From Desulfatitalea sp. (GTDB taxonomy: Bacteria; Desulfobacterota; Desulfobacteria; Desulfobacterales; Desulfosarcinaceae), in contig JAGTVD010000082.1 of assembly GCA_018224505.1 (NCBI GenBank), positions 1 through 7,701 of the forward strand: a stretch of DNA of 7,701 nt, in the 5' to 3' direction. The notes beneath the pieces are model-generated. The model worked only from the letters and a program-made list of their open reading frames with translations. It did not search any database and had not been told where the DNA came from. The number at the start of each line of letters is the position of its first letter. Positions within the stretch are counted from its first letter, which is position 1. Shown piece after piece: positions 1-5,000 of the stretch. A program made the position numbers and the translations under genes.

Positions 1-2
1 AC

Positions 3-224
3 CGTGTTGCTTTCATGCAAAACAATTACAATCTCAAGCCGGCACAAGCCGAAGATGCGGTTGAGGAAGGCGAGAAAAGAAGACGGCAACTCTATTCGCT
101 ATTCCGCAAGACCGATTACAACGATCCCCTGCACTATCATCTGGTACTCAACACCAGCCGCATGAGCCAGGACCAGGCCCTGGAACAGATGGTCACTTTG
201 GTGCGCGGCGCTGAAAAAGGGTAG
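3..224 (+). CDS. Cytidylate kinase-like family protein, C-terminal fragment
   Basis: The frame is open from the left edge and ends at TAG 222-224, so only the last 73 residues are visible and the start lies outside the window. The fragment has a helical stretch with many basic residues (EKRRRQLYSLF) followed by DPLHYHLVLNTSRMSQDQA. An 'R..Y...F...D..DP.HY.LV.NT..(M/L)S.....A' pattern is typical of the end of P-loop cytidylate kinase-like proteins (Pfam Cytidylate_kin2 type), in which the late Asn-Thr and Tyr contribute to the nucleoside-monophosphate kinase fold. The nucleotide-binding P-loop should lie upstream and cannot be checked here. Members are usually annotated as possible CMP/dCMP kinases, but the substrate of this branch is not established. 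The gene converges on queD. The ATG at 15 is internal and is probably not the true start, because the frame continues to the edge with plausible family sequence (RVAF). Confidence 0.7.
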   Translation, partial: RVAFMQNNYNLKPAQAEDAVEEGEKRRRQLYSLFRKTDYNDPLHYHLVLNTSRMSQDQALEQMVTLVRGAEKG

Positions 225-234
225 GCGTCCTGGC

Positions 235-264
235 ACACGCCCTGAAAGCGCTTTCAGGGCGTGT
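235..264. repeat. 30-bp perfect palindrome at a convergent gene junction (possible bidirectional terminator)
   Basis: The arms 235-249 and 250-264 are exact reverse complements, 15 bp each with no spacer. The left arm is ACACGCCCTGAAAGC. As RNA it would form a GC-rich stem with a small loop at the centre (around AAGCGCTT). It lies between the end of the cytidylate kinase-like gene (224) and the end of queD, and it covers the queD stop codon (254-256) and last codons. The placement fits a terminator shared by two convergent genes. Neither strand shows a clear U-tract after the stem, so it is not a textbook intrinsic terminator. It could instead stabilise 3' ends against exonucleases. Confidence 0.6.
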
Positions 265-619
265 AGGTGGCGCAGGCATCCTCCGACTCCCAGGTGGTCA
301 CCCGCCTGACCCGGACGCCTGTGCCGGTCAACTTGTCCGCCAGCGCATCCGCGATATAGACGGCGATTTTTTCCGATGAGGGGTTTCCGTCGAAGAAGGG
401 CAGCTCGTTGAGGAACTTATGGTCCAGGGTGTCGATCACGGCGCCGACATGGACTTTGAGCTCGCCGAAATCCATCAGCACGCCCCATGAATTGAGTTTG
501 TCACCGGCCACGCACACCTCCACCTTCCAATTGTGCCCATGGAGGTTTTCACACTTTTTGGCCACCATGCGCAACTGATGCGCGGCTGCGAAATGGGCGA
601 GGATCTTCAGTTCGAACAT
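254..619 (-). CDS. queD: 6-carboxy-5,6,7,8-tetrahydropterin synthase family protein (QueD/PTPS)
   Basis: This 121-residue protein matches the usual length of the tunnelling-fold COG0720 family. QueD converts 7,8-dihydroneopterin triphosphate to 6-carboxytetrahydropterin, an early step to preQ0 and queuosine. Visible signatures are the zinc ligands His14, His27 and His29 (HQL and HGH), nucleophile Cys23 in C-E-N-L-H-G-H, the MDFGELK segment 49-55, the catalytic pair Asp66-His67 in TLDHKFLN, NPSSEKIA at 79-86 (family NPT.E pattern), and the pterin-anchoring Glu111 in TWES. The Glu directly after the catalytic Cys is a feature discussed for PTPS-III and PTPS-I/III forms that also feed folate, so a dual role is possible. 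The start is ATG 619-617 with AAGGAAG (628-634) 8 nt upstream. Only 20 nt separate it from the dnaJ stop, so the two are probably cotranscribed. The stop codon lies inside the palindrome at 235-264. Confidence 0.88.
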   Translation of the reverse strand: MFELKILAHFAAAHQLRMVAKKCENLHGHNWKVEVCVAGDKLNSWGVLMDFGELKVHVGAVIDTLDHKFLNELPFFDGNPSSEKIAVYIADALADKLTGTGVRVRRVTTWESEDACATYTP

Positions 620-627
620 AATGTTAA

Positions 628-634
628 CTTCCTT
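628..634 (-). promoter_or_regulatory. Ribosome binding site of queD
   Basis: The - strand reads AAGGAAG 8 nt before the queD ATG, within the 20-nt dnaJ-queD gap. It supports the chosen start and independent ribosome loading on a shared transcript. Confidence 0.7.
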
Positions 635-639
635 TACAG

Positions 640-1755
640 CTACAACATCGCCTTGGAGGCGGCACTTTTAAAAATATCTTTGATCCGCTTGCCGATCTTG
701 CCCTGCTCCAGCCGGGCGAACTCCTTGAGCAACGCTTCCTGTTTCTTGTTCAAACGGGTGGGGGTTTTAATGGTGACCTGAATGATCTGGTCGCCCGGCC
801 GGCCGGTTCGCAAGGAAGGGATGCCTTCGCCTCGAAAACGAAACACATCGCCATATTGGGTGCCCTTTGGAATCTCCAGGGGTTTGGTGCCGTTGAGGGT
901 CGGCACCTCGACGGTGTCGCCCAGGATGGCTTGGGTGAAGGAGATGGGGATTTGGCAATAGACATGATTTTCTTCACGCTTGAAAAAGTCGTGGGGCTGA
1001 ACGTGGATGAAAACATACAGATCCCCGGGAGGGCCACCCATCTGGCCGGCCTGTCCTTCGCCGGACAAGCGCAGGCGTGAGTTGCTGTCCACCCCGGCCG
1101 GGATCTTGACCGCCACGGTTTTGTGGGTCAGCATCTGGCCATTGCCCCCGCAGTGGGAACAGGGGTGGGGGATGAACCGCCCCGCGCCCCGGCATTGGGG
1201 GCAGGTGGTCCGGATGGTGAAGAAACCCTGGCTGCGGCCCACCTGGCCGGCGCCCTGGCACTGGGGACAGGTTTCGGTCTGGGTCCCGGGTGCAACCCCC
1301 TGGCCGTCGCACTCGGCACACGTGACGTGCTTCTCGATGTCGATGGTGGTTTCCACCCCGAAGGCGGCATCCATGAAGCTGACATTGAGATCGTAGCGCA
1401 GGTCGGCCCCCCGTTGGGCATTGCCGCGGCCACCGCGCCGGCTCCGGAAGCCGAAAAAATCCTCGAAGATGTCACCGAAGCTGGAGAAGATGTCCTCGAA
1501 ACCACCAAATCCGGAAAAGCCGGAACCTTCCAGGCCCTGATGGCCATAGTGGTCATAAAGTTGACGCTTCTGCGGGTCTCGAAGTACTTCATAAGCTTCA
1601 GCAGCTTCTTTGAACTTCTCTTCAGCAGACTGATCCCCCGGGTTGCGGTCAGGATGGTGTTGGAGGGCAAGTTTGCGGTAGGCGGCTTTCAGCTCGGTTT
1701 CGGAGGCGCTTTTGCTGACACCCAGTACCTCGTAATAATCCCGTTTACCTCTCAT
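640..1755 (-). CDS. dnaJ: Molecular chaperone DnaJ (Hsp40, type I)
   Basis: This full-length cytosolic DnaJ has 371 residues (the family is usually about 370-380). It stimulates the DnaK ATPase and delivers unfolded substrates. Domains in order are: J domain 5-70 with KRDYYEVLGV at the start and the DnaK-activating HPD at 34-36; a Gly/Phe-rich linker at about 71-116; the zinc-finger region with all four CxxCxGxG repeats (146-153, 163-170, 185-192, 199-206); and the C-terminal substrate-binding and dimerisation domains to 371. All eight zinc cysteines are present, which distinguishes it from CbpA/type II co-chaperones. The start is ATG 1755-1753 with a weak GGAA 6 nt upstream; MRGKRDYYEVLG aligns with the usual DnaJ N-terminus. 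No dnaK or grpE is in the window, so it stands apart from the common grpE-dnaK-dnaJ order. queD follows after 20 nt. No CIRCE-like operator (TTAGCACTC inverted repeat) is seen upstream. Confidence 0.97.
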   Translation of the reverse strand: MRGKRDYYEVLGVSKSASETELKAAYRKLALQHHPDRNPGDQSAEEKFKEAAEAYEVLRDPQKRQLYDHYGHQGLEGSGFSGFGGFEDIFSSFGDIFEDFFGFRSRRGGRGNAQRGADLRYDLNVSFMDAAFGVETTIDIEKHVTCAECDGQGVAPGTQTETCPQCQGAGQVGRSQGFFTIRTTCPQCRGAGRFIPHPCSHCGGNGQMLTHKTVAVKIPAGVDSNSRLRLSGEGQAGQMGGPPGDLYVFIHVQPHDFFKREENHVYCQIPISFTQAILGDTVEVPTLNGTKPLEIPKGTQYGDVFRFRGEGIPSLRTGRPGDQIIQVTIKTPTRLNKKQEALLKEFARLEQGKIGKRIKDIFKSAASKAML

Positions 1756-1769
1756 ATGCGGTTCCGATT

Positions 1770-1792
1770 GGTCCTTGTTGTGGGTCCTTGTT
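1770..1792. repeat. 10-bp tandem direct repeat in the dnaJ leader
   Basis: GGTCCTTGTT occurs at 1770-1779 and 1783-1792 with a 13-bp period. In the dnaJ mRNA sense this is AACAAGGACC twice, each carrying an AAGGA. The nearer copy is about 16 nt from the ATG, too far for an ordinary Shine-Dalgarno. It may be a factor site, a standby ribosome site, or chance. Confidence 0.45.
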
Positions 1793-1817
1793 TCATGCTA
1801 CAAGCATCAACGATGAA

Positions 1818-1846
1818 AATGCAAAAAGCGGGCCGCTCCCAGTCAA
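1818..1846 (-). promoter_or_regulatory. Candidate sigma70-type promoter for dnaJ
   Basis: On the - strand, TTGACT (1846-1841, 5 of 6 to the -35 consensus) is followed after exactly 17 nt by TGCATT (1823-1818, only 3 of 6 to the -10 consensus). The position, about 60 nt upstream of the dnaJ ATG, is reasonable. The poor -10 makes this weak. A heat-shock sigma factor or a different promoter is equally possible. Confidence 0.25.
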
Positions 1847-1901
1847 ACCCAGTAAGCCGCCCGACCATTGCACAGCGCGGACGATCAATCCGCTCGCTGC
1901 C

Positions 1902-1917
1902 GGTGGCCATGGCCACC
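1902..1917. repeat. 16-bp perfect palindrome in the divergent region
   Basis: GGTGGCCATGGCCACC is its own reverse complement and lies about 50 bp upstream of the preferred ubiE start and about 150 bp upstream of dnaJ. Its location fits an operator for a dimeric regulator. In GC-rich DNA a single palindrome of this kind can also arise by chance. Confidence 0.35.
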
Positions 1918-1963
1918 ATCAGACAACGCTTGTAATCAATGGCCAAATTTAATGCAAGAGCGC

Positions 1964-2692
1964 ATGTTGTCAACGAAATCCAATGAACTAACATTTGTGC
2001 GCGAAATGTTCAACAACATCGCCGCCCATTATGACTTTCTCAATCGTCTGTTAAGCCTGCGGCGCGATGTCGTTTGGCGACGCACGTTGGTGGACGCCCT
2101 GGTGCTGGATGGGGCCCCCCTTCTGTTGGACGTGGCCTGTGGCACCGGCGATGTGGCCCTGGAGATGGCGTGCCGGCTCGATGCAGGGGGGCAGGTGGTG
2201 GCCGTGGATTTCGCGCCGGAGATGTTGCGGCGGGCAAAACCCAAGGTACAGGTAAAACGCTGTGGCGCTGCCATCCAATTGGCGGCGGCGGATGCCTTTG
2301 ATCTGCCGTTCGGCCCCCGGCAGTTCGATGCCGTGACCATCGCCTTCGGCATCCGCAACATCCAGGACAAGGCCGCCGTGCTCGAGCGGTTTCACCACCA
2401 TTTGAAACCGGGCGGCCGGTTGGCGATCCTTGAGCTGGGCATGCCGTCCCAAGGGGTTCTGGGAGCGCTCTTTCGCACCTATTTCAGCCGTTTGCTGCCG
2501 CTTGTGGGACGGTTTTTCTCCAAACATGGATTCGCCTACAGCTACTTGCCCCATTCCGTGGCCCACTTTCCGCCGGCGGGGACATTCTGCGCCCTCATGC
2601 GCCGCGCCGGGTTCGAAAATGTGCGGCACCGCCCCCTGACCCTGGGGATCGCGGTTCTGTTTGTGGGTGACAAGCCGACAGCAGGCAATTGA
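1964..2692 (+). CDS. ubiE: Demethylmenaquinone/ubiquinone C-methyltransferase UbiE/MenG
   Basis: This is a 242-residue SAM-dependent class I methyltransferase. It adds the ring C-methyl in the last step of menaquinone synthesis (and in ubiquinone synthesis where present). Signatures are F(16)NNIAAHYDFLNRLLSL near the N-terminus (UbiE signature 1), the SAM-binding LLDVACGTGD at 54-63, acidic Asp82 after the second strand (VVAVDFAPEML), AFGIRN at 127-132 (UbiE signature 2) and LKPGGRLAILELGMP at 147-161. In the usual SLG....W segment the Gly is Arg33 (SLRRDVVW). The frame reaches back to ATG 1868, but the first 32 residues (Trp/Pro/Cys-rich) do not look like the family. ATG 1964, with AAGAG just upstream, gives the normal length; ATG 1952 is the alternative. 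psd follows after 40 nt, probably in the same operon. In an anaerobe the product would be menaquinone, so menG could be the better name. Confidence 0.92.
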   Translation: MLSTKSNELTFVREMFNNIAAHYDFLNRLLSLRRDVVWRRTLVDALVLDGAPLLLDVACGTGDVALEMACRLDAGGQVVAVDFAPEMLRRAKPKVQVKRCGAAIQLAAADAFDLPFGPRQFDAVTIAFGIRNIQDKAAVLERFHHHLKPGGRLAILELGMPSQGVLGALFRTYFSRLLPLVGRFFSKHGFAYSYLPHSVAHFPPAGTFCALMRRAGFENVRHRPLTLGIAVLFVGDKPTAGN

Positions 2693-2721
2693 CGCCTTTT
2701 GTCTGTAAGCGGCATCCAAAT

Positions 2722-2727
2722 AGAGGA
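2722..2727 (+). promoter_or_regulatory. Ribosome binding site of psd
   Basis: AGAGGA sits 5 nt before the psd ATG at 2733, inside the 40-nt ubiE-psd gap, and fixes that start. Confidence 0.7.
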
Positions 2728-2732
2728 TTGAC

Positions 2733-3647
2733 ATGGTCACGACATCCGACAACCTTCTGATCTATAACCGGCGCAGCGGATGCATCGAGAGCGAGACCGT
2801 GGTCGGTCGGGCCTGGATGGATCTTTTCTACGGCCGCCCCCTGGGGCGTCGCATCACAGCGGCGCTGCTGTGCCGGCCATGGCTTTCCAGGTTGTATGGC
2901 ACCGTCCAAAACCACCCCATGAGCCGTCGCTCGATCAATGCTTTTGTCCGCCAAAATGACATCGCCCTCGACGAAGCCCGAATACCGCCGGGGGGGTTCG
3001 CCTCGTTCAATGAATTTTTCATCCGGCGGCTCAAACCAGGGGCCCGTCCCATCGACCCCGACCCCGGTGCCCTGATTGCACCGGCCGACAGCCGGCTGCA
3101 GGTCTTTAGCGTGGACGACCATTCGTGCCTGCGTGTCAAGGGTGCGGCGATCACCATTCCGGCGCTGCTGGGCCGCTCCCGTATCGGAAATCACTTTCAG
3201 GGCGGTACCTGTCTGATCTTTCGTCTGGCGCCCTCCGACTACCACCGGTTCGGATATGTGGACAACGGTCGCCAGGGGCCGGTGCACAACGTCGATGGCC
3301 CCTTCCATTCGGTCAACCCACTGTCACTGAAGCACAAACCGGATATTCACTGCACCAACTATCGGCAGTGGTGTTTCATGGAGGGGCACGCCCTGGGCAC
3401 CATGATTCAGGTCGAAGTCGGCGCCATGATGGTGGGCAGCATCGTGCAGCACCAGCCTGGCGGCGGTCCCTGCCGACGGGGCGGCGAGAAAGGCTATTTC
3501 CAGTTCGGCGGCTCGACGGTGATCCTGGTACTGGGGCCCGGTCGTATCACCATCGATCCGGATATTCAGCAACATTCCGTCAAGGGCATCGAAACCCTGG
3601 TGCGCTTTGGCGAACAGATCGGTCGGATTGAAAAAGCCCCAAATTAA
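2733..3647 (+). CDS. psd: Phosphatidylserine decarboxylase proenzyme, prokaryotic type II
   Basis: This 304-residue pyruvoyl enzyme converts phosphatidylserine to phosphatidylethanolamine at the inner membrane. The length and layout (N-terminal IYNRRSG, then FASFNEFFIRRLKPGARPID at 89-108) match the clostridial-type 'type II' PSD-B group of about 295-300 residues. The self-cleavage charge relay is visible as Asp119 (APADSR), His171 (SDYHRFGYVDNG) and Ser261 in FGGST (259-262; codon 3513-3515). Cleavage before Ser261 would give a beta chain of 260 residues and a pyruvoyl-bearing alpha chain of 44. The usual Gly after the catalytic Asp (PADG) is Ser120 here, a modest deviation. No transmembrane segment is obvious, so membrane association is probably peripheral. 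Its pairing with ubiE joins two membrane-component pathways. A phosphatidylserine synthase gene (pssA), needed to supply the substrate, is not in the window. The gene converges on the WalJ-like gene 63 nt downstream. Confidence 0.94.
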   Translation: MVTTSDNLLIYNRRSGCIESETVVGRAWMDLFYGRPLGRRITAALLCRPWLSRLYGTVQNHPMSRRSINAFVRQNDIALDEARIPPGGFASFNEFFIRRLKPGARPIDPDPGALIAPADSRLQVFSVDDHSCLRVKGAAITIPALLGRSRIGNHFQGGTCLIFRLAPSDYHRFGYVDNGRQGPVHNVDGPFHSVNPLSLKHKPDIHCTNYRQWCFMEGHALGTMIQVEVGAMMVGSIVQHQPGGGPCRRGGEKGYFQFGGSTVILVLGPGRITIDPDIQQHSVKGIETLVRFGEQIGRIEKAPN

Positions 3648-3710
3648 CAATCCACCTGTCAACCGGACAACTGAAGAACCAACCCACCGGCAAACCGCAC
3701 CGCCCACCGT
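3648..3710. other. Convergent spacer between psd and the WalJ-like gene
   Basis: These 63 bp separate two facing stop codons. I see short CCGG/ACCGG-type repeats but no long GC-rich stem followed by a T-run on either strand, so there is no recognisable intrinsic terminator. This contrasts with the strong palindrome at the other convergent junction (235-264). Confidence 0.5.
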
Positions 3711-4511
3711 CTATCGCCCATCCAGCACCATCACTTCGCCGCAACAGTCCTGGCGGGCCACATGCAGGCGGAAGCGGCAGGGCGTGTTGCGCAACGTCTG
3801 TTCCACTGTTTCGCGGGCCTTTTCCGGCGTGTTGTTGGTCTCGCTCAGGTGGGCCAGAATCACATGGCGCAGGGTGTCGTGGGCCAGCTCGGCCAGCAGT
3901 TCCCCGGAAGCCTCGTTGGATAAGTGGCCGCTGCGACTTTTGATACGTTGTTTCAGAGGCCAGGGGTAGGGGCCTTCGATCAACATGGTGGGGTCGTGGT
4001 TGGCCTCCAACACGAGCAGGGCGCAACCGGCGAGGTGCTGTTTGACCATGCCGGTGGCGATGCCCAAGTCGGTGGCGATGCCGATCTTGCACCCATTGGT
4101 GCTAATGGTGAAACCGGCGGGGTCCCGGGCGTCATGGGAGGTGGAAAAGGGGCGGAGCGTCAGGTCCCCGATGGCAAAGGCGCGTCCGATGCGGAAATGG
4201 TTGATGTCCGGCAGATGCCCGATGGCGCCGCGCGCCGCTTGCTCGGTGTCGGCGGTGATGTGCACCGGCAGGCCGTAGCGGCGGGCCAGGACGCCCACCC
4301 CGCGCACATGGTCGCTGTGCTCATGGGACACCACAATGGCATTGAGATCAGCCATGGAAAGATCGGCGGCTTGCATTCGCCGCTGAATTTCGATGCCCGA
4401 CAAGCCGGCGTCCACCAGTATGGCGGTGTGGCCGTCACTCACATGGATGGCGTTGCCTTTGCTGCCGCTGGCCAGGACGCAGATCGAAAGCGGATGGGAA
4501 ATGATCGTCAA
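3711..4511 (-). CDS. WalJ/YycJ-type metallo-beta-lactamase-fold hydrolase (probable nuclease)
   Basis: This 266-residue cytosolic metal-dependent hydrolase is related to Bacillus YycJ/WalJ and more distantly to RNase J and RNase Z. It has the family opening LASGSKGNA (13-21), the metal motif HEHSDH (63-68), the further ligands His126 (STSHDA) and Asp148 (ATDLG), EANHD (169-173), SGHLSN (194-199) and His221 (LAHLSE). WalJ-like proteins are linked to 5'-3' exonuclease and DNA-repair functions; activity on DNA or RNA here is inferred. The frame is open much further up, but only within dut coding sequence. No ATG lies where the family starts. TTG 4511-4509, with GGGAG (4521-4525) 9 nt upstream, places the start just before the first strand, and the next in-frame Met (46) would delete LASGSKGNA. 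The TTG overlaps the dut stop as TTGA, implying translational coupling. It is the last gene of the pnp cluster. Confidence 0.88.
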   Translation of the reverse strand: MTIISHPLSICVLASGSKGNAIHVSDGHTAILVDAGLSGIEIQRRMQAADLSMADLNAIVVSHEHSDHVRGVGVLARRYGLPVHITADTEQAARGAIGHLPDINHFRIGRAFAIGDLTLRPFSTSHDARDPAGFTISTNGCKIGIATDLGIATGMVKQHLAGCALLVLEANHDPTMLIEGPYPWPLKQRIKSRSGHLSNEASGELLAELAHDTLRHVILAHLSETNNTPEKARETVEQTLRNTPCRFRLHVARQDCCGEVMVLDGR

Positions 4512-4969
4512 ATTCCCGTACTCCCGAACCCCCCTGCGCCGCGTTCGGTGACATCCAGTTCGACCACAGCGGCCACCTGCGCCTGGCACACCCGCTGGAT
4601 GACCATCTGGGCGATCCGCTCGCCCCGGCGGAGCGCAAAGCACACCGGGCCAAGGTTGATCAATCCCACTTTGACTTCACCGCGGTAGTCGCTGTCGATG
4701 GTGCCTGGTGCATTGACCACGGTGATGCCGTGATGAATGGCCAAGCCGCTTCGGGGGCGGATCTGGGCCTCGAACCCGTCGGGCAATGCCATGGCAAAAC
4801 CCAGGGGCACCAGGGCGATGCGGCCGGGTTCGAGGGTCCAGGTATCTTCAATGGCCGCACACAGATCCATGCCGGCCGCCCGGGGGGTCATGTAGCGGGG
4901 CAGGGGGATGTCCCGGTCGCGATCCGGATGCAGGCGTTTGAGCTGGATGGTGGGGCTGTCGGTACACAT
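4508..4969 (-). CDS. dut: Deoxyuridine 5'-triphosphate nucleotidohydrolase (dUTPase)
   Basis: This 153-residue homotrimer-type dUTPase hydrolyses dUTP to dUMP and pyrophosphate, keeping uracil out of DNA and supplying dUMP for thymidylate synthesis. All five family motifs are present: I, AAGMDLCAA (31-39); II, RPRSGLA (71-77); III, GITVVNAPGTIDSDYRG (81-97) with catalytic Asp92; IV, RGERIAQ (115-121); V, RGAGGFGSTG (143-152), whose Phe stacks on uracil in the closed trimer site. The length is that of a normal bacterial Dut. The start is ATG 4969-4967 with AAGAG (4979-4983) 9 nt upstream, in a 31-nt gap after the M16 peptidase. Its last codons hold the ribosome site of the WalJ-like gene, and its TGA overlaps that gene's TTG start. 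Confidence 0.97.
   Translation of the reverse strand: MCTDSPTIQLKRLHPDRDRDIPLPRYMTPRAAGMDLCAAIEDTWTLEPGRIALVPLGFAMALPDGFEAQIRPRSGLAIHHGITVVNAPGTIDSDYRGEVKVGLINLGPVCFALRRGERIAQMVIQRVCQAQVAAVVELDVTERGAGGFGSTGI
4521..4525 (-). promoter_or_regulatory. Ribosome binding site that decides the TTG start of the WalJ-like gene
   Basis: GGGAG on the - strand lies 9 nt upstream of TTG 4511-4509, inside the last codons of dut. No ATG is available at the family's expected N-terminus. Confidence 0.6.
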
Positions 4970-5000
4970 GGCGTGAAGCTCTTCAAGGCGTATTGATTTT

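Larger units (their letters stand above)
1756..1963. promoter_or_regulatory. Divergent intergenic region between dnaJ and ubiE
   Basis: These 208 bp separate the two outward-facing operons and must hold both promoters. I see no convincing gene here: an 80-residue frame on the - strand (1994-1752) runs into dnaJ and resembles nothing. The region contains a 10-bp direct repeat near dnaJ, a 16-bp palindrome (1902-1917), and one candidate sigma70-like promoter for dnaJ. No convincing promoter hexamers were found for ubiE. The upstream extension of the ubiE frame to ATG 1868 also falls here, so part could be coding if that start were used, which I consider unlikely. Confidence 0.55.

Noticed and set aside
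1123..1935. 270-residue open frame on the + strand, antisense to dnaJ
   Set aside because: It mirrors the GC-rich dnaJ codons, resembles no family, and the opposite frame is an unmistakable full-length DnaJ.
1752..1994. 80-residue open frame on the - strand upstream of dnaJ
   Set aside because: It overlaps the dnaJ start and the ubiE start, lacks a good ribosome site and resembles nothing; the stretch is better explained as a divergent promoter region.
2595..3308. 237-residue open frame on the - strand, antisense to ubiE and psd
   Set aside because: It spans the boundary of two confident genes on the other strand and has no family features.
4509..4643. Extended N-terminus (about 44 residues) for the WalJ-like hydrolase from the ATG at 4643
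   Set aside because: The extension is Gly/Arg/Pro-rich, wholly inside dut coding sequence, and precedes the family's normal first strand. The TTG at 4511 with GGGAG explains the start better.
3924..4688. 254-residue open frame on the + strand, antisense to the WalJ-like gene and dut
   Set aside because: It crosses two well-supported opposite-strand genes with strong motifs, and its composition is that of a complement shadow.
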